Source of the DNA: Dothistroma septosporum
Taxonomy: Eukaryota > Ascomycota > Dothideomycetes > Mycosphaerellales > Mycosphaerellaceae
NCBI GenBank assembly: GCA_002236755.2
Contig: NBZP02000048.1
Coordinates: 496,001 to 560,000, forward strand
Direction of reading: 5' to 3'
DNA: 64,000 nt
Shown here: positions 21,424 through 31,816 of the stretch, piece by piece
Numbering within the stretch: position 1 is the first letter of the stretch
Layout: each line of letters starts with the position of its first letter
Translations under genes and position numbers: made by a program
The notes under the pieces: model-generated
The model's database searches: none
Told to the model about the DNA's origin: nothing
What the model saw: the letters and a program-made list of their open reading frames with translations, nothing else

Positions 21424-23004
21424 TGATTGACATCGGTATTAGCTACGACGAATGCATCGATGACCAGGCGACAGATATGAGTAACAATTTTGGCGAAAGA
21501 CTGTGGCCTGCCCGCCTGCCGCCGGGTATACTTGTTGTCGACGGCAAGGACCCTCTCATCTCCCGGTGGGATGTGGTACTTTCGGAGGAAAAGCCCAAAG
21601 ACCTCGTTCGAACCGCCAGGCTGCCCGACATGAAATCCGAATTCGCTAGGTTAGCACTCTGGGCCGAGCTCGTGCGTCGCCAGCACGGTAAGATCTGGCT
21701 TGAGAAGACCACAGAGAAAGGCGTCGCGAGCTGTGTTTCCTATGCGCTCGTGTTCCAGCTCAAAGATATTGACCAAGTGATCAAGCACGTGGAGCCGGAA
21801 GGCGCGGAGCGATTGATGGGGTTGGAATACGTCGCCGACGATCAGTCCGAGTCCCGCAAGAGTACGAGGGAGGAGGACGCCAGGGGAACAGGCACGGAGA
21901 AAAGGGTACGCCTGGGCGTTATCGCGGGCGCCGGGCAGGCCGGAAACTTTGTTAAGCCAAGCGTCAGCAAGCAAGAAGTCCTGGACTGCAGCTACGACGG
22001 TCTATGCTTCGTGTTCAGAGCCAGCTGCGGTAAAATCTGAGAGCTCACCTACTTCCCTACACGAAGCCGAAGCCGACGCAAAGCCTGGTACGTCATCCTG
22101 GCCCGCAAGGAAGGTTTCCATCGAGGATACTGTAGCACTGGACGCTGTAGCAGGTTCTCGAACGCATGCGACTTCACATGATGCCCCGCACGTCCCGACA
22201 TTCACCGCTTCCAACGGAAGACGAGATGAAATCGCTGCCAAGCTAGACGACAGTAAGCGTCTACTCAACAAAGCCAGACTGTCTGATCAGACCAAAACCT
22301 GACCCTCGACCAAGACTTGTGAATCAGATTCGCCATCTGGCCAATACATCCACAGTCCGCATCCCAGCAACCAGGAATCGAGGGCACTCGTGATCGATCT
22401 CACCACAGAAGTCTCATCTCCGAGCTCTTCCTCTGGGAATTTCCAGCAGGACTCAGCAAAGATGGCGACTCGTCAACGATTGACGACGACTATGATGATG
22501 ATGATGATTTGAAGGACACTTTTAACACTGACCTGCAATCTAGAACGTCAAGCTCCTCAACCTCGAAGATAGCCTCCGTCGTCATCTGCATCCGACGCTG
22601 ATAATGCCCACGCTGACAGCTCAGAAGGCTCTATCGAGGAAAAACAAACTATCGTCGACTTCTGGCTTTCACTCCGCGATGGCCCAGCTGAACCGCACCT
22701 GATCGCCTTGAAAGATTGTGTCGACTTTGACGACTTCCTTGATCAAGTCCTCCGCGACCCATTGCAGAGTGTCGTACTTGACGTGGAGCCAGTCAGAGCC
22801 TTTCGGCTCAAGGTCGTCTCGCAACCAGGGGCAGAAGCAATGTGGGTACGGCTGACACACAAGCGAGCTGCTGACGTGTTATCAGAGGTTCATGCCGCGG
22901 ATTCAGACGGGATTGGATTTTCAGTCGCTCTCCCTGTGCGAGTCAGTGCTGCCATTTCAGCTCAACTCTCGATGCCATTTCGCTGCTATAGGACAAGAGC
23001 GTGA
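21424..23004 (+). pseudogene. Decayed acidic/Ser-rich protein gene
   Basis: Protein-like stretches follow each other on the plus strand but change frame. 21424-22034 reads LPPGILVVDGKDPLISRWDV and FARLALWAELVRRQHGKIWL. 22020-22470 (TSLHEAEADAKPG..., then RALVIDLTTEVSS) is interrupted by an in-frame TGA at 22300-22302. 22460-22560 contains DDDYDDDDD. 22590-23004 reads SSASDADNAHADSSEG, then IVDFWLSLRDGPAEPHLIAL and DFDDFLDQVLRD. No strong GT...AG pairs bridge the shifts near 22030, 22470 and 22585. The simplest reading is one long gene with at least three frameshifts and a nonsense codon. The family is not recognised; the last segment has a PB1- or ubiquitin-like flavour. Its start abuts the minus-strand locus at 21394. 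Confidence 0.45.
22491..22508. repeat. (GAT)n microsatellite
   Basis: Short run of ATG/GAT triplets inside the decayed gene, giving an Asp run in one frame and a Met run in another. Slippage here may explain one frame change. Confidence 0.6.
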
Positions 23005-23290
23005 GGAACGTTATATGGACTCGGTCAGTTGGGGCCTTCTTGGAGCTCTCTATGGTAGTCTAATTCTTCCATATGTAGCCCTTGTGCATGTTGGTATACA
23101 CAAAACCTCCTTTCCACAAATGCCATTTCGCTATACAACACAAAAAAATTCTTGGGGTATCGTTCAAACATTGACTCTCGTAGCGTGACTGCGGGCCACG
23201 GCATCCACTATCTTGCTGTGGTTGTTCTCGCTTCAGAACGTACATTTTCTTTCACACGATATACCATATCATTCACAAACGAGCACTCGC

Positions 23291-24925
23291 TTATAGTCGA
23301 GGACGCTGTGCCCACTCGTTGCCGCCCCATGTCTCGGCGAGCATCTCAGCCGCACGCTCGCCGATGGCGAGGACAGTGAGCATGGGGTTGATGGATGGCA
23401 TTTCTGGGAAGACGCCAGCATCAGCGATTCTGACGTTCTGCAGACCGCGGATCTTGAGCTCTGGATCGACGACTGCCATGTGGTTGGTCTTGACGTCACC
23501 CATCTTGGTGGTACCGGCCGGGTGGTAGACAGTGTGTGCGACCCGTCGACCGTACTCGCTGAGGTCCTCGTCTGATGTGATGGCTGGACCAGGAGCGATC
23601 TCTCGCTTGATCCAGTCCTTGAAGGGCGCCTGCTCGGCAATCTTGCGCGCTGCCTTCAAACCTTCAACGATCGTCGCAGCGTCGTATCCCTCTGGATCAG
23701 AGAAGTAGCGGAAGTCAAGCGCTGGCTTCACGCTTGGGTCTGAGCTTGTCAGATAGAGCTTGCCTCGTGAGCGTGGACGAGGAATGTTGGGTGTAACGCA
23801 GAACGCGTCCTTTGGCACGTCGTAGCCGAGGCGTTCGGTGTTGTACACAAATGGCACTTGATAACAATGAGCCATGATATCGATGATGGCACCATCACCG
23901 CCAGCCGCGTTGGGTACTTCTCTTCGCAAGAAGATGGCGGCATCGGAGTCCATCACAGTCTGGTTGGCTGGGACAGGCTTGTTCAGCTCCCAGAGAATGA
24001 TAGATTCCGGGTGGTCAATCAAATTCTCGCCTACACCGGGCAGGTCTTTGAGGACTTCAATACCGAGGGATTGAAGGTGTTGCTTTGGACCAAGACCGGA
24101 AAGCATCATCAAGCGAGGCGTGTCTACGGCACCTGCACACAAGACGGTTTCGCATTTGGCAATCAGGGTGCGTTGGGTGCCGTCTTGGAGTGTCACGTTC
24201 ACACCTGTGACCTGAGTGCCTTTGAGGTTGATTTTACTTACCCACGCATGGGTCAAGATGGTCAAGTTCGGTCGCTTCTCCTCACCACGCAGAATAGGGT
24301 GAATGTACGCAACGCTTGCACTGCTTCTGCGGCCATCGTCAGGATTGTAAGACACAGACAAGAAGCCAATACCTGGGTGCAGAGCTCCAGTCTCACGAAT
24401 CTCCTTGTTGTAGTCGTGCACGACGGGGAGATCGAGAGCCTTGGCACCAGTGCTGACCCAGTCCTTGCAGAGCTGATTCCTGTGACGCTCGTGTACGGGC
24501 TGGACGGTGTTACGGAGATTGTCTAGAATTCGGGTGAAAGTCTTGAAGTCCCAGCCTTTGCAGCCTTGAGCCTCCCAACGCTTGCAGTCGTACTCAAACG
24601 GCCGGAAGCTGATTAAAGTGTTGTGGCTGGAGCATCCGCCGAGAACCTTGGCGCGGGAGTGCCTGATGAAGGAGTTGCCGTGTGGCTGCTCAGTGGTGGG
24701 GTAGTCGTAGTCCAGCTCGCCGCCCAGCAGGTTCAGCCAGTCCTTGAGAAGCAGCACTCGGTCGTCCATGAAGTCAGATGGTCCAGCTTCGATGAGAAGT
24801 ACACGCTTCTTCGGCAAGTACTCGGACAAGCGGGATGCAATCACGCACCCAGCTGTGCCTCCGCCAACGATGACAAAGTCATAGCTGTCGACATCAGCCG
24901 CTGGAAGCTGGTTCGTGGTCGCCAT
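23291..24925 (-). CDS. GMC oxidoreductase, probable choline oxidase/dehydrogenase
   Basis: Single exon, 544 aa from the ATG at 24925 (MATTNQLPAADVDSYDFV). The open frame runs on to 25087 only through a GGA microsatellite and is not coding. FAD-binding Rossmann motif VIVGGGTAGC lies at residues about 18-27, the GMC signature AKVLGGCSSHN and LCAGAVDTPRLMMLSGLG follow, and the C-terminal catalytic segment has VYHPAGTTKMG and PSINPML. The length is normal for the family. It would oxidise choline to betaine aldehyde, possibly on to betaine. The betaine aldehyde dehydrogenase gene lies head to head 1 kb away, which supports choline as substrate over other alcohols. The protein ends RPRL; -PRL is a plausible variant peroxisomal PTS1. 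Confidence 0.88.
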   Translation of the reverse strand: MATTNQLPAADVDSYDFVIVGGGTAGCVIASRLSEYLPKKRVLLIEAGPSDFMDDRVLLLKDWLNLLGGELDYDYPTTEQPHGNSFIRHSRAKVLGGCSSHNTLISFRPFEYDCKRWEAQGCKGWDFKTFTRILDNLRNTVQPVHERHRNQLCKDWVSTGAKALDLPVVHDYNKEIRETGALHPGIGFLSVSYNPDDGRRSSASVAYIHPILRGEEKRPNLTILTHAWVSKINLKGTQVTGVNVTLQDGTQRTLIAKCETVLCAGAVDTPRLMMLSGLGPKQHLQSLGIEVLKDLPGVGENLIDHPESIILWELNKPVPANQTVMDSDAAIFLRREVPNAAGGDGAIIDIMAHCYQVPFVYNTERLGYDVPKDAFCVTPNIPRPRSRGKLYLTSSDPSVKPALDFRYFSDPEGYDAATIVEGLKAARKIAEQAPFKDWIKREIAPGPAITSDEDLSEYGRRVAHTVYHPAGTTKMGDVKTNHMAVVDPELKIRGLQNVRIADAGVFPEMPSINPMLTVLAIGERAAEMLAETWGGNEWAQRPRL

Positions 24926-25011
24926 GGTGAGCGTGTGAGTAACGGTGGTGGTGGTGTGAAGGAGGCAGTATGTGTCTCGCTTCTTTGTTCGACAAGCGAC
25001 AGTATGAGTAT

Positions 25012-25061
25012 GAGGAGGAGGAGGAGGAGGAGGAGGAGGAGGAGGAGGAGAAGGAGGAGGA
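25012..25061. repeat. (GGA)n microsatellite
   Basis: About thirteen GGA/GAG triplets, one AA interruption, then three more. On the minus strand this is a polypyrimidine (TCC)n tract about 90-135 bases upstream of the choline oxidase ATG, probably in its 5' UTR or core promoter. It creates a spurious poly-Pro extension if translated. Confidence 0.85.
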
Positions 25062-25234
25062 ACAGCGGATGAGATGTCAGTCGGCAAGGCGCAGAAGGAA
25101 GAAGACAGAAGTCAAAGGTCAGCTTTAAGAGAGAACACTTTGAACAGCGATTTGCCTTTCTCCACTACATCTGAATCTGCCCATGGTGACACGCGACATG
25201 CTGGTCATCCCGGAGGCCGTGACGCTAGGCACAC

Positions 25235-25307
25235 GGCACAAGCTATGGCGGGCTTCAGAGGCACAAGCTATGTATGGCGGCTTCCAGCTTCAGAGGCACA
25301 AGCTATG
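25235..25307. repeat. Three direct copies of GGCACAAGCTATG
   Basis: Exact 13-base copies at 25235-25247, 25260-25272 and 25295-25307, each embedded in a longer shared context (CTTCAGAGGCACAAGCTATG...GGCGG). Spacing is 25 and 35 bases. They sit centrally in the divergent promoter, so they may be regulatory sites, or just a local duplication. Confidence 0.7.
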
Positions 25308-25971
25308 GCGGCGTCTGAGCCTCTGAGGCTGCACCAGAAATTCTTCGCCCGGCAGAGAATGCATGTCGGCGCTGCACGTTCTGCGCCGCTAGCCACGACA
25401 CCCATGCCTTCTGACATACGCCAAGGAGCAATCCCCAGCACTTTATCTGCCGGTGGTATTGGCCAAGGCGGGAACTTTGTTTCCACGACAGCAACCACCC
25501 GTCCACCTCATCAGCACTCACCAACGAGCATCATAGACTGAGCTCTGCAGCTGCACCATCATCCACCGCATCGTACCAATGCTGTGCGCTGCTGCAGACC
25601 ACCACATATCCGCGCGGCGGCTAAGTCGACGGGGTCACTCCGCCAATACCCTCTTCCCGGCCGTGACTCCACCTCTGGATCGAGCATAGACCCTGCGTCA
25701 AAATTTCTGACAGGAAGCGCCGGGATCGAGGCGCCATCTCACACCACAGCAACTTCCCGAACACTTTACCCTTCTTCGTACCGGTTGTCGGTGAGATATC
25801 GCTTGTCCCTGCCGATTCCGTGACTTGTTCCGTCATAATCTTTCCCTTGCCTCCACGTGACGTCCCGACCGCCTACAGCCATCGAGTTGCAACGGTATTC
25901 CAGACATCAGTCCCTGATCTAATCCTGCGGGACGACTGCATCTTCGGAAGCATCGTCTTGATCCAGCAACA

Positions 25972-27480
25972 ATGGGAGCTACAAAGTACGAAAGACAGGC
26001 GCTGTACATTGGTGGCAAACGCCATGAGACCAGCAACACATTCCAGAGCATAGATCCTTCGACCGACGAGGTCATTGCAGAAATATGCATAGCAGACAAG
26101 GCAGCGATAGATGCCGCCGTGAAGTCCGCGAAAGATGCCTTTAGCAAGTGGTCTTCAATGTCTGCCATGGAACGATCCCGAATCCTCCTGCGAGCAGTCG
26201 CCATACTCCGGCAAAGAAACGACGAACTGGCCAAAATCGAGACTCACGACACCGGAAAGGCTTTTTCGGAAACTAGTGCTGTGGACGTCGTCACTGGAGC
26301 CGACGTCCTGGAGTACTACGCAAATCACATAGCTGCAGGAGGACTCAATGGCGAAACGACACAGCTTCGACCTGATGCGTGGATGTACACCACCAAAGCA
26401 CCCCTGGGGGTCTGTGCTGGTATTGGAGCATGGAACTATCCTATTCAAATTGCTCTGTGGAAGTCGGCTCCTTGTCTTGCAGCAGGAAACTGTATGGTAT
26501 ATAAGCCATCGGAATTTACCCCTCTGCATGCTCTCAAACTGGCCGAGGTCTACACAGAGGCCGGTGTGCCCGCTGGCGTCTTCAACGTGGTGCAAGGCAC
26601 TGGCGAGGTTGGTGCTATGCTCACTGGACACCCTGGCATTGCCAAGGTATCTTTCACTGGACAAGTCTCTACAGGTGCCAAGGTCGCTGGTACCGCCGCT
26701 GGCGGCATGAAGTATGTGACGATGGAGCTTGGTGGTAAGTCACCGTGTGTAATACTACCGGACGCGAGTCTAGACAATGCTGTGGACGGCGCCATGATGG
26801 CGAATTTTTTCTCGACAGGTCAAGTCTGCACGAACGGTACCAGGGTCTTTGTTCCCAAGTCGATGCAATCTGCATTCGAGGTCAACCTGCTGGAGAAGAT
26901 GAAGTACATCCGAGCGGGTGACCTGTTCGACCCGAACACCAACTTTGGCCCACTGGTCAGCAAAGTGCACTATGAAAAGGTCAACAAGTACATCAAGCAC
27001 GGCATTGAGATCGACAAAGCAAAGCTGATCGCGGGTGGTCTTGGTCAGCCAGAGCTGCAGGGTGCTTCGAAGAGTGGCTACTGGGTCAAACCTACCGTGT
27101 TCACGAACTGCACTGACAAGATGTTGATCACTGTCGACGAGATCTTCGGCCCGGTGATGTGCATCCTTCCATACGACGACAGCGAGGCAGACTGGCTGGA
27201 GACCCTGATCCAAAGAGCGAACAACACACAAATGGGCTTGGCTGCTGGTGTGTTCACGTCCGATATCGACTTTGGCCACAAGATCGTCGCACGAATCGAA
27301 GCCGGAATCACGTGGGTCAACACTTGGGGAGAGTCACCCGCGGAGATGCCTGTAGGCGGCTGGAAGATGAGCGGCCTGGGTACTGAAAACGGCCGAAGGA
27401 GTCTGGATAACTGGGTCCAAAACAAAAGTACTTTAGTCGAGATGGGAGGTACCGTGGCGACAGCATTTGCGAAGCTGTAG
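25972..27480 (+). CDS. Betaine aldehyde dehydrogenase
   Basis: Single exon, 502 aa, a full-length NAD(P)-dependent aldehyde dehydrogenase (ALDH9/BetB type). Motifs: GAWNYPIQIALWKSAPCLAAGN in the nucleotide-binding fold, VSFTGQVSTG, catalytic Glu252 in MELGGKSP, catalytic Cys286 in GQVCTNGTRVFV, DEIFGPVMCILPY, and the C-terminal WVNTWGESPAEMPVGGWKMSG, a segment typical of betaine aldehyde dehydrogenases. It oxidises betaine aldehyde to glycine betaine, an osmolyte and methyl donor. The protein ends -AKL, an accepted PTS1 tripeptide, so peroxisomal import is likely; its divergent partner also ends in a PTS1-like tripeptide. All catalytic residues are intact, unlike several neighbours. Confidence 0.93.
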   Translation: MGATKYERQALYIGGKRHETSNTFQSIDPSTDEVIAEICIADKAAIDAAVKSAKDAFSKWSSMSAMERSRILLRAVAILRQRNDELAKIETHDTGKAFSETSAVDVVTGADVLEYYANHIAAGGLNGETTQLRPDAWMYTTKAPLGVCAGIGAWNYPIQIALWKSAPCLAAGNCMVYKPSEFTPLHALKLAEVYTEAGVPAGVFNVVQGTGEVGAMLTGHPGIAKVSFTGQVSTGAKVAGTAAGGMKYVTMELGGKSPCVILPDASLDNAVDGAMMANFFSTGQVCTNGTRVFVPKSMQSAFEVNLLEKMKYIRAGDLFDPNTNFGPLVSKVHYEKVNKYIKHGIEIDKAKLIAGGLGQPELQGASKSGYWVKPTVFTNCTDKMLITVDEIFGPVMCILPYDDSEADWLETLIQRANNTQMGLAAGVFTSDIDFGHKIVARIEAGITWVNTWGESPAEMPVGGWKMSGLGTENGRRSLDNWVQNKSTLVEMGGTVATAFAKL

Positions 27481-27869
27481 AAGAATAAAGATACCATCGA
27501 AGCTCTGGTTGATGGACTGAAGACCTCAAATAGGTCATCACTCACGAAACGAGGACGTCCAACATGCCACCATCAACTTGTGGCAACATTGTATATATGT
27601 TACGACTATACCCCAGTCCAGATCTGCCTTATCAGATACCTGGCCGTGAAGTCTTCTCATGAAGTCTCATCGTGATTGCTTCAGCTGTCGTCATCATCAC
27701 CACCACCACAGTCACCAAAAACATGTTCACATCTGGACAGCTTCCAGATATCCCTCAAGCATCTTTTTGAAAACTCAACAACGCCGCACTCTTCCCTTCC
27801 GCCAAAAGCCTAGTCTGCAACGTCGGTACCTGCTCCCTTAGCCCACCAGCATGATCCGCCGCCTCCTGA
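27481..27869. other. Intergenic
   Basis: 3' flank of the betaine aldehyde dehydrogenase gene. It contains (CAT)/(CAC)-rich sequence near 27690-27715 but no supported gene. Confidence 0.35.
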
Positions 27870-29110
27870 TTGCACGAAACAACGCAACAATTCAGAGCAG
27901 TACCCCGACGATGTTTCGGCAGCAGCCGAGCAAAATCGAGTCCATGGATTGGCCAAGAGGAGCAATACGATGGTCGCAACACCTTTCGTCCAGCAATCAA
28001 GAGCGGCATGGTCGGAGGAGGTCTGGTCGCATTAGCCTGGTTTACATGGCACACCTTCTTCGAAGTTGTCAGACATCCTCAAGTCGCCGAGTAACCTAAG
28101 AACTACCTCGACTTTGGCGCACAGTAATTTCGTGTCAAATTCCGCGAGATCATTCCTGGTCCGACAGACCAAGTAATCAGAGCTTTGCAGGAAGTGGCAG
28201 ACAAGTACTCGCGGTTGATTCCTGGGGGGCGGGCGAGAAATTGTGGAGAAATCTTTCGATGATTTGAAAAGAGTCAGGGAGTGTCATGAGACGGAGGTCA
28301 ATGAGATTGTGAGGGACACGGATGATGAGTTGCGGGTGGTACCCAACCGAAGAGGCGCGAGCCTGGAGGCCGTCAATGCGACGTGTTATATTTTGTCTAG
28401 GAGATCGGAGGAGATATCATCACTTGCCGTGGATGCTGCACACCAGATTCTAGAAAGCCATCCCGAGATGAGGGATACATTGGACTGTTCCTTCGATCAA
28501 CTTCGACAGCTCGGCGATCGCCTGAGTCCGGGTGCTGAGAAGGAGGTCGATGAGACTTTCAGCGAGGTGTCGCGGGTGGTCAAGCAGTTTATCGACTCGA
28601 ACACTGCCGATGAAATTCGGCGAAAAGTAGAAGCCAAAGCACAAAAGGACCGACGAAGAATCGATCGCGCGTGGAGTTTCGCGATGGAGCAGCTTCGACC
28701 AACACTTGAACATAATCCTCGTGTCAAGCGCATAGTCGAGGAGAATCTCGAGACCTTGCGACAAGGCCGGGCGAAAGAGGTAGCTGAGAAGATCAGACAA
28801 GCTATCATGAGCGATAGCATCGCAGAGCTCGAGCTCGAGCGATACATCAAGGATTTGTCGAAGAGATATCAGCAGGTGGGAGCGGCAAGCTGGCTAGTTG
28901 GCTCAACTGGTCACCGGATGGCTCAAGAATCCTGCCGCGACTGTTGAAGCTGTAGGAGACTGCAGAGACGAGGAGCTCGGAAGTGGATCATCTGACGAGA
29001 GACATGTTGGGAGACATCTCGAAATTCCTTGAACAGAGAAGTCGGCAAGCGGAAAATTTGATCAGATCTGGCGCGACAGATGAGCACAGGCTGTCATCGA
29101 GCTGGATGTG
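27870..29110 (+). pseudogene. Calcofluor-white-hypersensitivity-type protein, pseudogene
   Basis: The series NTFRPAIKSGMVGGGLVAL, YLDFGAQ, FRVKFREIIPGPTDQVI, KSFDDLKRVRECHETEVNEI, GDRLSPGAEKEVDETFSEV and later GGSGKLASWLNWSPDGSRIL, LTRDMLGDISKFLEQRS follows, in order, a large coiled-coil family I recall in Pezizomycotina as calcofluor white hypersensitive proteins. The reading is broken by TAA at 28092, TAA at 28125, a frame change in the G-rich run at about 28222-28233, another near 28875, and TAG at 28953. The longest intact piece is the 234-codon stretch 28243-28947 (its first codon is GTG, not ATG). With five lesions this is a dead copy; an active paralog elsewhere is expected. Confidence 0.75.
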
Positions 29111-29437
29111 AGTTTGCATTGAGCGCATCGTCGGTGAGCGGTGCACGAGGAGATAGGCAGCCATTTTTCAGTGTTTAGGAGTCAGTCTCCCTCGTGCAGC
29201 GCATAGTTCCTTGTGAATTCTCACTAGACTGGTCATGGAGTGAGATGGCCAGCAGGATCGTTCTCTGGTGAAGCATCGCAACTCCGAGCACTCATATCGT
29301 CCATACAGGAATGGTCGTCCCGAAGAGCTTGACCAGCAGCTGGATCGGCCGCATACTCAGCCGCCCGTGAAGGTAGCCGTAGAAAAGTCGAGAGTCTGAT
29401 TGGAGGCGGGATGTGCTTCCGCTAATAACATCTATGG
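29111..29437. other. Intergenic within the decay region
   Basis: No coding signal. The right part is the 3' flank of the leftward secreted-protein relic. Confidence 0.35.
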
Positions 29438-31790
29438 CTATTCCCATGTGAGCTCAAAGTCCCATGCCGTGGACATGGCCTTCAGCCACACTGAGAGAAG
29501 AGCACACGTTGATGATGATGTTGTGGTGACTTCGACGCTCGAAAGCGGATTGTCCGCTGCAGACGTCGCTGTGCTAGCCGAGTTCGCCGGCGTGTCGTTC
29601 GCAACTGGTTGTGCTGTATTTGAGCTGTCCGTGAGACTTGTTGTAGACTGGCTTGTGTTCAGACTTGTGCAGGGTCTCGGTGCACATTCGAGCGCCGTCG
29701 ACAGTGAATTCAGCCGCGTCAGATGTAGTAGACGATGGCTGAAGTGACAAGGTAGAAGTCTCACCCAGGATTAGACACTTTGCGGAAGTGTATTGTTCTC
29801 CGCTTAAAGATACGACGGTTGTACTTCCAACCGTGCGTGATCACCTGCGATAGAGGTCCGAGGTTGCGATAAGTGTCGATAAGCTATAGAAGACGCCGTC
29901 CCCTGCTACCAAGCCGTTGAACTGGTAACAGGGATCTGCCGTTGGGTCGTAGCCTACTGCATCGCAGCGCAGATCGTAGCTGCATACATCAAGGCAAGCG
30001 CCTATGTTGGGCTGCGATAGAATTCGGTATACAGAGCCCCTGGGGGTGGCGTTCCACGATACAGCACGTTGACAGCGGTTTGATGATTCGATATAGCCAA
30101 ATGAAGCGCCAGGCACAGGACAAGTAACGTCGTCTTCGGCGGTTGCAGTAGGTGTCGACGCCGCGGAGCCACTGAGAGAAGCTGAGCTCGATCGTTGACT
30201 GCTCTCGAGATTCATTCGCTGTAGTTGGCAGCACACCGTCTAGAATCGCAATGCCGACGTCGGTGGGCGTAAGAGCGGCACCAGAAGCTGAGTCGCTGCG
30301 TAATGCCGAGTCCCTCCCCTGGCGGCCTTGAATGCTCGGTGTGCTAGTAGCGACAATCGAGACCGCTAAATTCGGATAGGCGGCCGCTTGTGCGACTGTG
30401 GACAGCGCTCCGAAGATCGTCGTGATTGACCCATATAGCACTGTCCCGGAGCCACTTGGCAAAGCGCTGATAGCTTAGCTGGCGACAGCTGTCTGAGACC
30501 CATTGCGAAGGGAGTGGTGGAGGAGCCAATCCGAAGCATCATATAATCGCTACGATCTACAGCGGTGACAGCGCTACCTTTGCCCGTGAGAGTAAGTTGG
30601 CTTGAAGTAGGATAGAAGAGGCTAGTGATTGTGTCGCCGAACAGCACAACATTGCCAGGATTCATTGCACGGATGACCATTTCTGCACGTGGTAAATGAT
30701 CCATCTCGGAGAGACACGGTGAATGTGTCATCCACGAAGACCACTGATCCTTCGTTATTGGTCAATCGCCGTGAAAACATGGTCGTGAGCCGTGATGGAT
30801 CCATTCGAGGAAGACCCAAAAGTGAGCTTTTACGAGCAGAATAAGGTCGAACCGTAACCACTTCCAACGTTCGCTTTTGGTTTGTCCTGAGCAGATGGTC
30901 TAGGAGCCGTTTCTGAATGGAATACGTGAAGAGCCATCTTGAAGCACCACGGGACCAATATAATCTATCGCTGCAAAGATGCGGTCGTTTGCGGTAATGG
31001 TAACCTGTGTTATGGGTAGCTGAGATTGTTCGGTCTTGCTGGAGGACACTGTAAGAATAGCCAACGAATCACCTTCCAGCTCTTTTATTATGTTGATAGT
31101 AGTAAGGTGTAAGAAGCCCCCATTCCATGTGTGCAAATCGATTCATACGCAGGAAGCGTGGGACTTGATGTGGCAGGGCACGATCGGTGGGTAGTAACAG
31201 GGATGAGTGGAGCTGTCATCATCAGCGGAGCATCGTCCTGCATCGTCTTCCACTCACCAAAAGGTTGGGCATGAGCAATGCGCATCAGCCGTTGCAACGA
31301 GAGTACGTTCGCTATTGTGTCCGCCTAAACGCCGCACGACTGGCGAGTTGGGCTATCTCAAAGCATGGACGGCAGATGAGACGCGCGACTCCGCGATTCT
31401 TTGCACATGCCATAGCGTATCACTTACTGTTGGCACGACCATCCCGTAACGAATGCGGTGCCTTGGGCCTGACCTTATGCTCGTCAGTAGTCACGACAAA
31501 TGGATGTGACGAAAGCGGCGTCGACTTTCGCAGTGCCGCTTCGAACGATCGCCGAACGGCAGTGTTGACGGCCGTGAGGAATGCAATTCGACCTGGCCCG
31601 AAACCATTATAGTAGCCGATGCGGATCGGTCAGTGGATCCTGTGGGCGCAACGGCACGGATTTCCCGCCTGCTTGATTGTCCTTTCACCATAAGTATAAC
31701 TCGTCGGTCATGTGGCACAGGAATGTCAACTGCCGCTTTCGGTTGTCGTAGCATGCCAGAGGCGACCCTAGTCATCGCCGTGATCACCAG
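29438..31790 (-). pseudogene. Relic of a secreted Ser/Thr-rich protein with PAN/apple-like motif
   Basis: Protein-like fragments occur in order on the minus strand but in changing frames: an Arg/Ser-rich start near 31787; ITQVTITANDRIFAAIDYIG near 31000; EGSVVFVDDTFTVSLRDGSF near 30740; VLFGDTITSLFYPTSSQLTL and MMLRIGSSTTPFA near 30600-30500; PSGSGTVLYGSITTIFGALS near 30450; then Ser/Thr-rich sequence and a cysteine-patterned segment CLDVCSYDLRCDAVGYD...CYQFN near 29990-29900, like a PAN/apple module; finally a Ser/Thr-rich tail. Several shifts and stops lack credible introns. I read it as a decayed gene for a wall or surface protein; part could be a live multi-exon gene. Confidence 0.4.
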
Positions 31791-31816
31791 GACTACGGTC
31801 CTTACTGTGACCGATA

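Larger units (their letters stand above)
24926..25971. promoter_or_regulatory. Shared divergent promoter of the choline/betaine pair
   Basis: 1,046 bases between two genes of one pathway, transcribed away from each other. It holds a long GGA run in the leftward leader and three direct copies of a 13-base element (next entries). No other motif can be assigned safely. Joint control by choline or osmotic or carbon state is an inference from the layout. Confidence 0.55.

Noticed and set aside
24926..25087. Poly-Pro N-terminal extension of the choline oxidase frame
   Set aside because: It is only the translated (GGA)n microsatellite; the family start MATTNQ lies at 24925.
28243..28947. 234-codon ORF as an intact gene
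   Set aside because: Its first codon is GTG, and flanking homologous sequence in other frames with stops shows it is the middle of a pseudogene.
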